This document shows, piece after piece, positions 52,950 through 64,000 of a stretch of 64,000 bases of DNA. The DNA is from Chionis minor (taxonomy: Eukaryota > Chordata > Aves > Charadriiformes > Chionididae), in NCBI GenBank assembly GCA_013398295.1, contig VZSF01011357.1, forward strand, positions 311,792 through 375,791. The letters run 5' to 3'. Both the position numbers and the translations under genes were made by a program. Numbering within the stretch: position 1 is the first letter of the stretch; each line of letters begins with the position of its first letter. Under the pieces are notes generated by a model. It was not told the DNA's origin. It saw only the letters and a program-made list of their open reading frames with translations, and searched no databases.

Positions 52950-53140
52950 GGAACGCTAACGGCTTCAGGGAGGAAGAGCATTTGAAGACCCGTGCGCAAG
53001 CTGTGCCGGGAGAGCAGAGGGGCAGCAGGGAGGGCTTGGCCGTGCCCTGGCCGGTGCGCCCGCTGCGCGGCTGTGCAGCCACCGGCCAGCCCGGCTCGAG
53101 GATTCAGCCCACTGGCCCCCACGACACGTTCTCGTGGAAC
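52950..53140. promoter_or_regulatory. CpG-rich block in TTC7A intron
   Basis: By eye there are roughly 18 CpG dinucleotides in about 190 bases of GC-rich sequence, with dense words such as ccggtgcgcccgctgcgcgg. The surroundings are AT-rich with few CpGs. The block is short for a classical CpG island. It could be an internal promoter, an enhancer, or a remnant of GC-biased sequence. No TATA box or coding exon beside it was recognised. Confidence 0.5.
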
Positions 53141-55732
53141 AAAGCCCGTCTCCTCTCACACAGCTTTTTTCCCAGGAATTGGCCCATACACAATAAAATA
53201 AATAAATCTCAAGCGTTTTGTGAAGGGAGGGAAGGAAAAAAAAAAGTTTCCTGCTGTACATAACTCAGGGGAAGCAGATGTTTTTCCATTAGCTCACTGT
53301 TCCCTGCTACACTGGCTGTCTTTACATTTCTTGTTCGTGGCATGTTCATTATGGTGTTTTTTTCCTAGGGTAAACTTTAGCACATTACTGAGACAGCAAG
53401 TAGCCCATTCCAGCCCCACTGTGAGCACACGGAATAGTTATCCTAGTAATTTTTCTTAAAATGCTCCTTTAAATTAGCCTTAGGTCTACCTGGTGAGGTT
53501 CGCAGACTGTGCTTAGCAGGCATTTAGCCAATCTTAGATCAAATTACCAGACCTACTTTGCTGTGAGTGGCCATATTTGGTAAAGTATTGGGTTAGTCAA
53601 GAAGCTAAATTGTCAGATATAAAGTACTAGTAGAGACAAACAAAGTGGACATTGTATTTAAAAGTAAAGCTTAAAATAATATAGCAACAGGAGCTGGAAT
53701 ATTAGAATTCTTATTAAAACTGGCTTGCAGCATTATAAAATGCTCCGTGTAAGTAGAGCATACAGTTGTTACTGCCTGGAAATATAATCACACATCCTTC
53801 AGATAAGAAATCACTCCAGTTACCCAAAGAGATTAAAACTATTCTTTTCAGTACCGACACACTTTGCTCCCGAGTCAAAAGTGGTCTCACAAAAATATGT
53901 AACGAAGGTAAATCTTGGTCATAGATTTGAACCATTTCAAGTACATTTTCCTTATCTAAACAGCACGATTGTATTTTCTAAACAGAAAGGAGGAGTACTG
54001 GCATGATTTTAAAAAGGAAATAAGGGGTAGAAATAATTCCTACGTCAGACATTTCTTCTGGTAACACAAGCAGTATTAGCACCAGTCCTCTCTAGGATTC
54101 CGCTTGCAGCTCTCGCAGCAACAAGGGGCAGAAGGAGTTAACAAGCTTTATCAATGCTGCAGAAGTTCCTTCTCTCAAAGTTGAATTCAAGCTCTCAGTC
54201 ATGAAAAGTGGAACAAAGAGGAAAAACAGGCATATGGATCACATAAAGACCACCTCTCCTGGAGCTGCACCACAGCAGAATGTGCACTGCAGCACCCTTC
54301 CTGAGCACTCCTTGAAATGACCCGCTTCTCAGACTTGGGGCCAAGAATAATGTTAAGGCTTATTAATGTTAAAGCCTCATGGGACAACTCTCTCCTTTTA
54401 AGAAGCCATTACATTGCAAGAGGACTGGGAGGTTATTGCTAAAAGGGACCAGCCAAGCCGTGTTAATCACAGTCTTTGCTGCAGAACACTTGAAAAAGCA
54501 GTATGCCTATTAGTATTCCTCTGAGCACGCCTGCCGCAGGGAGTGGACAACCTCTCTAGTCTTTGGGGACAGCAGACCTTGTACTCTTCCAAAGCTAACT
54601 GTGACTACCTGCAGGGAAAACAGGAAGATGTGGGAGCCCACTGAAGAAATGTGCTAAGTTCCCTGCTGCAGATGACTCTACTCCCAGCTGGTCTTGTAAG
54701 AGATGGCTGGGCATAAGATTAACAGAATTCAGAGTTTTGTTTGGATGTGTGAAAGAGAACTCTTTCTAGAGACCACAGATCCACCACGGAGCTCTTTGGC
54801 AAGCTAATGTTTTGTAGCTTACTGTAAGCAACCAAAGTTCCCCAGGCAATGCTGCAGGGAAAGCCAAGGTGTAACATCCATTATAGTGCAGCACATTTGG
54901 ACTTAGCAGCTGCACATCCAAAGCTGCTGTTTTATTATCCTCCGTACGTAACTGTGCTGGTCATAAACCCAGAAAAGTTACAGAGAAAACCACAAAGTCT
55001 GTGCCCTCTTATGTGAGAGACAAGTATCTTTATCGCAGGACAAAATAACAACTATTTACACAGGGTTCACAGCCTCTTCAGCCACTGCTAAAAGAACGCA
55101 CGTGTTCTCATGCACTAATTGTGAGACCCATCAGGAGCGCAGCAAGGGCTCTCCAGCTCTGAGGGACTGAGGATGCTTCTGCACAAGGCAGGAACTCCCA
55201 CGGCAGCTGTAGGTGGAGGGTGATACCGTGATAATTCCCCTAGATGAGCACCACCTGACAGCTACCGTCCGCTAACAGCCCCCCTGCAAGCACGTGTGCT
55301 GGCTTCGTGGCCTGGCCTGGCTGCTGGACAGCTGTAAGAACAGCCTCGCATAGCTGTGGGAGAGCTGGGTTTGTGTGCCTCTTTCCAGTCCAAGTGCAGA
55401 AAGCTCCGACTGGATCCGTCGGTTGGTTCTGTTAGTTTTCATGCCTTGGGATATGAAGCGGCACAGGAACTGTAATGGCTTTAATGGAACCCAGACACGA
55501 TTGCAGCCTGGCGCTCTAAATCCATACCCGCGCACAGAGACATGGCCAGCTGCATCCTGTTAGTGTCTGAAAAGCACAGATGCTTTGTTACAAATTTACT
55601 GTAGTACGAGTTTAGGAAATTGTAATAATTTTATCTAAAGATTTATGATTCACACTAAAAAGGTTAAAGTGTTAACAGCAACAAAAACAACAATACAAGA
55701 ATCATTTCCCAAAGGCAGATTAACATTTTTTT

Positions 55733-55830
55733 CCCTTTAGAGATAGGACACGGAGGTATGAAAAAGTTAGGCATCTTGCCTAGAGTCACAAGATGAGTCA
55801 TTGACTGAAAAAGGACAAGTCCAAGCTAAA
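55733..55830 (+). mobile_element. MIR-like SINE core and 3' part
   Basis: The sequence agrees with the MIR core: agataggacacggaggtatg corresponds to the gaggaaactgaggcacagag segment, followed by gcatcttgcctagagtcaca and later ggacaagtcc. The 5' part is missing or too diverged. It lies in the TTC7A intron between 46784 and 57997. Confidence 0.6.
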
Positions 55831-57997
55831 CCTGATAGAAATCTACAGCATACTGGTGCGGCTTTATCATGACTATGAAGGGACTCCAGATGCAGGCATC
55901 AGAATGCTAGGCTAATCGCCTTTTGCTTTCCACAGCTGTTAATTTTGGGGTGAGCTGTCACACAAGAGCAGGTGACTACCTCAACTGTTTTTAACCATGC
56001 TTTTCTGTTTAATTTGCTGTTTATGAAATATCTCTATTTTGGTAATTATTAACTTCTTAGGAGTCTATCCGTTCCTCCTTTCCCCTCCTTCCAGATGGGA
56101 AAGAGTCTAGTACACATGGTCAGTGATACCCTTTTGGATTGTTCCACTCACTAAGCCCAGTGTAAGATCTGACCCACTTCAAAGAAGTCCTCTAATTATT
56201 CAGGCGCTGTGCTGTCCTCCACAGAGAGCAAAGACTACTCCAAAATACCTGCATCAGGGTCCCTATGACTCAGGATACTAGAATGCAGCAACTACCACAC
56301 TACTGGGAGAAGAGAATGGGCAGTACCTCAGCAAGAGCTCATTAAGCTCCATCCATAACAATAACTGCCTTCAGTAACAAAATTACAAAGCAGTCACAGT
56401 ATGTATTTTCAGAATATCAATCCTGATTCAAGGCCAGTTAAAAGTATGCATGAAACAAAACAAAGATTTTTAAATGATGGAATAGGACAGAAAAGTTACA
56501 GCTTATAAAAATAAATTCTATCTAAAAGAATTAATTAACACCTTTGAGAAAGGCACTCTATTTACACTGAAAAGTAATCGCAGCAATTCACAGCTAGGTC
56601 AGGGCAAGCATTAGGTCTTTATTGCTTTTGTCTCTTCACACAGCAGCAAAAATGTAAACTGCCTAGAGCTATCTGCAGGATGATGGACAACACACACTTG
56701 ACTTCCCATCACAATAAACTCTGGGTTTTTTGCTCCCCACCAGCCTCTTCTGTAGCCTTAAATCAGGAGCATAAACTGAATAAAGCAAAAGCTTGCTAGT
56801 GATTTTGATGCCCACAGCACATCACTGAAATTTACATACACACAAGCCATTAAGTGAACACATGTGATTAACTTAAAGGATGATGCATTCCATAAGGTAA
56901 TTTCTTTTGTTCTTTAACAGTTAGTCAAATTGTAACAAAAGGCATGTCACATATTTTGTACCAGAACTGAAGTCTAATTGGTAGGAAATTGCCCACGAAA
57001 ACAGCTATAAAAATCTTTGCCGAGAAGTAGGGTGAGACTGGCAGGTTTTATGTGAGAATTGTCAATTGTACAGATTAGCTAAATGAGAATTTGAAAGGTT
57101 CTCCTGCATAGAGAACAGCAAATTATCAGTAAGGTTCCTGTGGGCTCTGGCTTTTTTTTTTTTTCATTGCAAATGGTAGCAGAGACATCTAAGCAGCAAT
57201 CCCAGCACATAAAAATGCCATTTCAGGTGCACAACTCTGGGCCTGGTTGTGGCAGAAGAGCTCCGTCTTTTAACAGCAAAATGGCAGGGTCAGAAATCTT
57301 TCTATCACTCCTGAAACGCTGGAATGCAAATGGTGGAAATGCAACTCCACTCCTCACCAAGTGTCCTACCTAAAACCGTTTCGTGAGTTTGGAGATCGCC
57401 TCTGGGTAGAGTTCTTTCTTCTCACTGTTCTCTTTTCCCTTTATGTCCTCTGCTGTAGCATCTCTGCATGAGTGTCTCAAACTGACATGTGACCTACAAG
57501 TCCTTGGGAGACTCAAACAGTTAAGGATAAAACGAGTGGAGGACTTGCTCTTTTTAATAATTTTCACTTGAACTTCAGCAAAGATTGGAAAGTTCCCAGT
57601 CTATAAATAACATTTAATATGTGGTTTACCCAGTCTTATTACAGGGAAGCATATAGGAAAAGGAGAATGAAAATAATTGTCCCTACCGACTACCATTAAT
57701 AAATGAAGAACTACCTATCCTCTTCTTTTAAAAGCATATTTCAGTGATGACTGAAGTTTTCTGTGTGTTATGAAAAAATAGAAGTGAGCTGAAAAATTGC
57801 ACTAGTCCAGTATTTTTTTTTTGTTTGTTATACTGAATGAAATAAGCGGTATTTCAAAGGCCAGCTGGGATAGATAGGCAGATTTTCTGCTGGAATAAGG
57901 TGATTTTCAACTACTGATTTCAACTACTCCATTAATACTTATGTCATCTCATTCACCACTGGAGGGAAAAAGGAACTCCAAGTGGTCCAGGACTTAC

Positions 57998-58132
57998 CAG
58001 CTTGCAGCCAAATTTGTTCGAGAGCCGTCCACAGCCGCACAGGTCCTTGCTTCATTGCACTGCTCTGCATAGTTATTTCAGACATGGCCTGTTCCAGTCT
58101 TGATGCAGCAAGGGAAGAGGCTCGCTGTGATC
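57998..58132 (-). CDS. TTC7A: TTC7A antepenultimate coding exon (partial gene)
   Basis: This exon encodes 44 full codons plus split codons at both ends. The peptide runs from [12 protein letters not shown] through A-M-K-Q-G-P to L-E-Q-I-W-L-Q-A, which I recognise from vertebrate TTC7A just before its last TPR block. TTC7A is a cytosolic scaffold that stabilises phosphatidylinositol 4-kinase alpha (PI4KA) with FAM126 and EFR3 at the plasma membrane. The acceptor is tttggtccacag (ending at 58133) and the donor is GTAAGT (57997-57992). The exon starts with the last two bases of a codon (GA) and ends with the first base of the next (G), which matches the CT start of the following exon and restores an alanine. 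The Q-R-A-S-S stretch resembles a basophilic kinase site, an inference only. The paralogue TTC7B differs in this region, as I recall it. No earlier TTC7A exon was found in 58133-64000. Confidence 0.95.
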
Positions 58133-59151
58133 CTGTGGACCAAACAAGAAAAATCATGGATTTTATACTTCTTTGTGATATTTCTAAATGTCATTAAGGC
58201 AGCTTGCCTGATTCTCCACTCACTGCACCAGTCTTATGTAATAGGAACTCCACAGGATTCTGGGGTGACCAACTAGAGAACCACGTTTTAGAAAAGGTTA
58301 ATTTACTGAAAAAACCCACTAAATTACCCAAGGGCTTCATCTCAAACAAGTGAACTAAGAGACAGTAATTTTATAAAGGTCTGCTCAGCATTCATCAAGG
58401 AAGCAACCATATTTTGCTCATTTGGAAAGAAAGCAGAACTCTACCATCAAATATTTCCCACAAATACCTATTAGTAACCCATTTTATAAGCACACTGTCA
58501 CCACGCAATTACAAAATATGGTCCACTAGTGTAAAATCTTAGTGCAGCATTAAAGAGTAGCTTGACACCATTCACACAGCACATACATTTCAAGTGACAT
58601 CAATATTGTTCTACTGGTTTAGAGGCAGCATGGTTTTTCATTTAACCTTGGGGAGAAGAGAGCTCAGTGCTCTGACTATATTAACCTTTAGTATGTGTTG
58701 TAACATTTACGCAAGAATAAAGTATTTGGCACCCACACCTCTGGGACAAAACATCCCATCAAAAGCTACTCCCAGGAAGAATGCATGGGCAGAGACCATG
58801 TTCTCCAGTACAGCAAGTGGGATTATACTGGTGAGCCAGCCTCTCAGAGGGATACTCAAGAGGATGGTAACAAAGCAAGAGGCTACAAAATGAGATTTCA
58901 GAGCTGGCTTTGTAAAGCTTTGGGAAATAAATATTTTCATATACATAGGTTTAATGTGATTTTAAGGTTGATAAGCTCTTTCTCTGGAGAGCTACTGTGA
59001 CCAAAGCACTTCCGTTGATTAGCATTACTCTTCAATCTCTCCTTACAGGCTGACCTTGCAGACCACAAAATCCCAGAGTTAAAATCCCGCTTTCTCTTAC
59101 CGCAGTCACTCAGAGAGCAGCAGAGCCTAGGAAGAGGTACTCGGAGAAGCT

Positions 59152-59201
59152 GGGATGGGACGGGGACGGGTCTGGGCAAGGGAAGGGAAGGGACAGAAGG
59201 G
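59152..59201 (+). promoter_or_regulatory. strong G-quadruplex candidate
   Basis: Nine runs of three or more G lie within 50 bases, starting at 59152, 59157, 59162, 59168, 59174, 59180, 59185, 59190 and 59199. Most loops are only two or three bases, well inside the usual G3+N1-7 rule. The G-rich strand is the plus strand, the template for TTC7A. A GC-rich block follows from about 59285. Confidence 0.75.
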
Positions 59202-59284
59202 CAAAAAACCTGTCATGGGACATATGCATTAAGTGATCTGAGACGGACCAGCATGCTTTTCCAGCTGGAGTGTGCTTAAGAGAG

Positions 59285-59580
59285 GTTGCCAAAATGCACC
59301 TCCTCGCCAGCAGACCATTGCCACGGGGCCAGGGTGCCAGCAGGCACAGCAGCATGGTCCCCTGGCGGAGGAGGTCCCCTGGCCGCCACTCCTCGGAACG
59401 TTGTGCTGGGACCCAGCCTTCTGCCAGGCAGAAGGGGAGGCACATGTCCACCCCACGCTCCTTTGCCAGCTGTGCGGCGTGGGGCAGGGTACGGCCCCAG
59501 CTTTTGGCTAACCTGCAGCACCACCGCCTGCCTCCGAGAGCGCCACGGCTAGCGAGAGGCCACAAGCGCAACTGGAAGCC
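59285..59580. promoter_or_regulatory. GC-rich, CpG-containing block in upstream TTC7A intron
   Basis: About 300 bases of high GC content with roughly 17 CpGs by eye. The GC content gives overlapping open frames in several phases (59110-59634 minus, 59270-59719 plus), none with a recognisable protein. It lies next to the G-run cluster at 59152-59201. A regulatory role is an inference. Confidence 0.4.
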
Positions 59581-62500
59581 CGAAACTGCTAGGGGAAATA
59601 TTTGTCCCACTATCTCACCACTAACTAATGTCATTCATTTTAAGCAGAACTTCAAAACAGCCCTGCAGCGCGGGCACCTCCCATGGCTCCCTTGGAGAAT
59701 GCAAATGTGCTCTTCCTAGATGCATTTCTTAAATTCCTACATATTTTCAAAGACATTCCTGATCTAATGTTCCAAGACATGACAGTGCAGTAATGCAGCA
59801 ATTACGGCTTTAATGGTAAAAGCCATTCTGCTTTGCAGTGAGAATTTATTATATTTAACAGTTTATTTAACAGATCCATCTTCAGCATGTGTCACCGCAT
59901 GGGATTCCTCCCCCTGCCCTGCCCACTTACATTCCTCTCCCCCCATCCCTGCCTCCACCTAGGAGAAATTTAACCGAAACCCCCAGGAATTCAAGTCAGA
60001 CAAGGGTTGTTTAACACAGGGAAAACTACCAGGCACTCATCCCCTGCCATCCAAAACACAGACAGCTTCTTTGCAGTGCAGAGGCAACAAGAAAATGGCC
60101 ACGTGAACAGCTAGTGATGTTATTTAGCAGCACTTTGAAGTTAGGGCAGACCTCTTGCCTTCTAGATTGTCAAAATTGGAAAAAAATTACATGGGCTTTG
60201 GGGTGGGGATTTTGCAGTCAGCCTAACCAGATCCTTATACTAGCACTCCTGGTCATATTACTATGCTTTGACAGCAACTTTCAGTATTACATTTCTCTGC
60301 CAAGACTGCCCTCTTTCAGAGAGGCTTTCTGGATCTGTGTTTCTTGCAAGCAGTCATATGTAATGGTCTGACTGTATTAGGTGGGCAGATGGGCTGGTAT
60401 TTTATTCACAACCTCACAGAGCTCAGGGAAATCCTCTTTTCCTTGCAAGTCAATCTGAGGAGACTATGTCATTGTAAGACACCTTTGTCCATTTTGGAGA
60501 GGTTCACGTGCTCCTGTGAGGCTGAACAGCCACTTAGGATCTACTGAAGCATCCTGCCCTCACAAAGCAGGCTTTACAGGAGTATCACTATGAGTTAGTT
60601 GCACGCGGAAGAATATGAGTTAGCCGCTCCTCTTCTCCTTCCTTCTCTACATTAGACGTGTAGTTGCCAAGAGGGTAAAGCCTGCTATTTGAGACTGATG
60701 TTGCCCAGTGCTGTGGGCTTCAATCTACAGAGCCATAAAAAGGGAACCCAAGTTACTTAGTAATTTACAGCAGAAGTTCTCTGCATTTAACAGCCTTTGG
60801 CATTGCAGTCCTTTGATGTTTATTTTCTTTTCCATTTCAGCCTACACAAGGAAGCAAACCACGCTAGGCGGAGATCAGCCAATCCCTTTCCCATCCCTGC
60901 CCAGCCTCAGACACAGATACGCTCCTTGTTCTAGTCACGCACCTGCCAGACGAAAAGGCTCTCTCCATCCCAGCCCATACCTGCGTGTTTGCTACGGCTG
61001 TTCTTTCCCATCTCTGCTGGACCGCTCACAGGAATGCTGCTGAAAGCTTGCCTGCCCAAATAAACTCCCTAAGAGAAGGTCTGGACTGAAAGGGGCTCAG
61101 CCATGGCTGTCAACCTCAGGTGAGCAATATGGTGACCCTGGGGGTAGACTGATGGCTACTGGAGCCAGAGAAGTGTCTACCTCTAACACACACAGCCTCC
61201 GAGAGAGGAGGCAGGCATGTGTCACACCAGTATCGCTCTAACCTCAGGGTGGCGAGGAGAGCCAGAGAAACTTTAAGCAGCAATAAAAGAAATTCTCTAA
61301 ATGTCTCATTATAAATTATCTCTTCCTAAAGAAATGTACATCTTTATATGCTAAAAAACCCCACAAAACCTGTCTCACAGAACTTTAATGTCATACACGC
61401 AAATGTTGGCATAAGAAGATATCACATCAATTTGTTATTTTAGTGCAGTCTCTTTCTCTTTTTAACAGCTCCACTAGACAGAATATAAACTTCGCGTTTT
61501 ACAATAAAGGCTTCGACACATTTTGGAAAGAAATCATAAAAATAACAAAACTGATTTTGTCGTGATGAGCTCTGTGTATAAGCCATACAAAATATATCTA
61601 AATAATTTTAAAGCACTATTCTAAGGTTGTTATAAGACCAAGAAGGACCAAGTTTAATATTTTGCATCTGTGAAAAAACCTCTATCAAAATAGAAATGTA
61701 CCTCAGTAGATTTACTAGGCTTATAAGAAACACAGAATTCCCTAGCCTAAATCACTTCAGGCAAGAGCATTATAAGATAAGACTAAATCAGAAAAAGAAT
61801 GAAACAGCAAGGCAGCTGACTGGTATCGGTGAATTTAGTTAGGAACACTGCTTCAGTTAGGAGAAGATGAAGAAAATAAAGAGGAATTAATCCTCCTGGC
61901 AGCAAACCTAAAATTCTGGCACAGCAAATAATCTCATTGTGGTCTGACTGAGGGAGAGGCTAGTGTCAAACCCGGCCGCAGTAATCCCCCCTTCAGCGCC
62001 GAGCCCAGAGATCACAGAGCGCCTGTGCATTACAGCGATACTGCCGCACACTCCCAGGGGATTTCACGATGGAAACCAGAGCCTGTTCCCCAACGACGCA
62101 AAAAAAAAAATATCAGACTTCCTCCTTCCTTCAAAGCAGCCAGCCAGAGCCGCAGCTCTGGGGAGGCACGGCACCAGGGCGAGATGGGCTAGAGCTGCAC
62201 TCTCCAATCTCACCTCCTGCTGTCTTCAAAGAGGCTCACAAGCGGGACAACAGACCCAGCTCCCTCCTTTCCGCAGATGGAGAACAGCAGCACCTAGAGC
62301 CTGCAGAGCAGCAAGCACAGACCCTTGCTGAAAACAGCCAGCGCCAGTCCTGCGCTAAGGCGGATGGTGTAATTTCAGTATGAGCCCCATCCTTACGTCC
62401 ATCGTGGGTGCGACCATGTTAGCATGGAAACCTACATTCTCAACGTGGAGGAGGAATACATTTCTTGGCTGAAACCAAACTGGGTTGAGTGCAAATCACT

Positions 62501-64000
62501 TTACGTGTATGAAAAGCTGGTTTAAAGCTTGTACTTCACATTAATTTGCTCTTGCTGGCAGGCAGTACCATGGCACACAGCGCTTTCTGCTGACTACAGC
62601 TGCTCCATTGCACGCCGGCTGCTAGAATGGGGCTAAGAGCAGGCTGGAAGAGGTACCCGGCCCAGTGCTTTTTGAGGAGGGCACTACACAGAGACCTGAG
62701 CTTTGCTGTGCCTCTGGAGGAGGTGCTGGGAGGGAGGAGGGAGCGAGAGGCAGGAATGAGGTCTTAGAAGGATGGCACCCCAGCACATCAAAACATTACA
62801 GGCTCTGCTGGTACCAATTTGGCCTCAAAACCTCAAACCATGCTGTCAAGTAGGTGTAGACCAAACCTGGCCACGCTCCTTTCTCCAGACAATTACAAAG
62901 CAAGGCAAGGGATCTTCAAAAGAGCACGGGATCCACACCCAGAGTATGCCTTTTACATACCATTAAGCCCCTAGAACTTAAGGGGCAGGGATCAATACTG
63001 GCTCAGCCCCACAGTCTGGATTGATCCCTGAAGCAGAATGGGAATTGGATGGATAACAGAAATACTGTAGCAAATAATATTTTTTTGGTTTTATTGCTTT
63101 CCTAGTAACGCCTAGTGGCTGATGGATTCTGCAAACTACCTACAGTGTTTTCCAAGCCATTTTCATGTGTTCACTGAAACTGGAAGTCCATTTTGCTGCC
63201 CAGCATCAGTAACGATAGGGGGCATTTCACAAATTTTCACATCATCAAAGTCATGACTATCCTAAATGTACCACCTAAATTTTGTATCACCAGGAAGCTT
63301 TTATGTCATATCCACTTCCTTTTCCACGTAATTTTTAATATGCCAAAGACTAGAGAACACTTATATAAACAATGAGGAAAAAGGACCTATACAAAATTCA
63401 GAGGCTTATCTCAGCAAAAGATAATAAAAGGGAAATGGAATAAAAAGATTAAAAATGACATAAATGTGTGTGTATAAAATCAGTAAGATTACAGTGTCAT
63501 AAATATAGACCCTAAGTTTTTAACACTACAAACAAAAGAGCAGACACACTGAATAATGTTTTGTTATTTGAATGTTTTTATGCTCAAGACCTAACCTTGC
63601 AATGCTTTTTAACCATTGGTGGGGTGTTAAGCCGGGTTTAAACACACATAATACAAGTCGTATCCTAAACACATAACAACTTGTCCTCCATCTCAGCTGT
63701 ATGTGCTGAGCATGTGACTTCAGTTTTACCAATTCCAAATGTTCAAGATTAAGACTCAGACAAACCCTAATTCCCTAGCCCCAAAGCATGAGACTTAAGT
63801 GTTAGGTATTTTAAAAATAAGCTTTTACATTCTTCATGTCTACTTTCTGAGTCTGTGAGCCTCATTTTTTTAACAAGTGTTTTTTTACATCCACAAGAGT
63901 AGAAAGTTGCTTCCCTAAAAAAAACCAAGCCCAAATTAAAAGGCAAGTTTCTCACATAATCATCTGATTTTGAGAGTCAGGGTTTTAAAGGAAGCACCAA

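Larger units (their letters stand above)
46784..57997 (-). other. TTC7A intron between the antepenultimate and penultimate exons (11,214 bp)
   Basis: The donor is GTAAGT at 57997 and the acceptor ends at 46784. Inside are a degenerate CR1 3'-tail piece (47580-47632), an A/GAAA-rich tract (52782-52813), a CpG-rich block (about 52950-53140), a MIR-like core (55733-55830) and a T13 run near 57150. Open frames here are short and give no recognisable protein. The rest looks like unique, non-coding intron sequence. Confidence 0.85.
58133..64000 (-). other. partial upstream TTC7A intron
   Basis: This begins at the acceptor tttggtccacag and runs to the edge of the window. I looked for the preceding TTC7A exon, whose mammalian version contains L-Y-S-F-S-Q and L-T-L-P-D-A-H, and did not find it, so the intron is at least 5.9 kb. 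It contains a G-run cluster (59152-59201), a GC-rich block (about 59285-59580) and an A10 run near 62101. No other gene was recognised. Confidence 0.75.

Noticed and set aside
59110..59634. 174-codon minus-strand frame with several overlapping plus-strand frames
   Set aside because: The block is GC-rich, so stops are rare in every frame; no domain or exon borders support coding.
58133..64000. Search for the next upstream TTC7A exon
   Set aside because: No minus-strand segment encoding the expected preceding residues with a donor in the right phase was found; the exon is probably beyond the window.
1..64000. CRISPR arrays, operons or prokaryotic mobile systems
   Set aside because: The window is clearly vertebrate: spliced TTC7A exons, CR1, LTR and MIR-like relics, and no dense coding or spaced direct repeats.

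Overview
The window is vertebrate genomic DNA, most likely from a bird. The coding sequence is broken into short exons by long introns with GT-AG borders. The interspersed repeats are CR1 LINE copies, one with the avian-type 3' end, an LTR fragment of avian ERV-L appearance, and old MIR-like SINEs. No prokaryotic gene organisation, CRISPR array or tRNA was seen. Two single N calls (13434 and 15540) show this is assembled sequence.

The only gene I can support is the 3' end of TTC7A (tetratricopeptide repeat domain 7A) on the minus strand. Its last three coding exons are at 58132-57998, 46783-46581 and 13139-12918. They join in frame with consensus splice sites and end in the family C-terminus I-P-R-E-L followed by TGA. 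The introns between them are 11,214 bp and 33,441 bp. The exons together encode the last 185 or so residues: a linker with a basophilic serine motif, then the C-terminal TPR helices that help scaffold the PI4KA-TTC7-FAM126 lipid-kinase complex at the plasma membrane.

Layout: 1 to about 12,850 is 3' UTR plus intergenic DNA with no recognisable gene. 12,918-13,139 is the terminal exon. 13,140-46,580 is the very long last intron, which holds two larger CR1 pieces, an LTR fragment, a MIR-like element, several simple repeats and GC-rich patches. 46,581-46,783 is the penultimate exon, followed in the direction of transcription by a possible intronic polyadenylation site. 46,784-57,997 is an intron with a CpG-rich block and a MIR-like core. 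57,998-58,132 is the antepenultimate exon. 58,133-64,000 is part of the next upstream intron, with a G-quadruplex-prone run beside a GC-rich block.

I found no new gene system. The observations most worth checking are the possible alternative TTC7A 3' end inside the last intron, the nine-run G-quadruplex candidate with its CpG-rich neighbour, the intronic CpG-rich block near 53 kb, and a recurring G/T-rich tract that also forms the polypyrimidine tract of one TTC7A acceptor. Everything is by eye; no alignment or database search was run.
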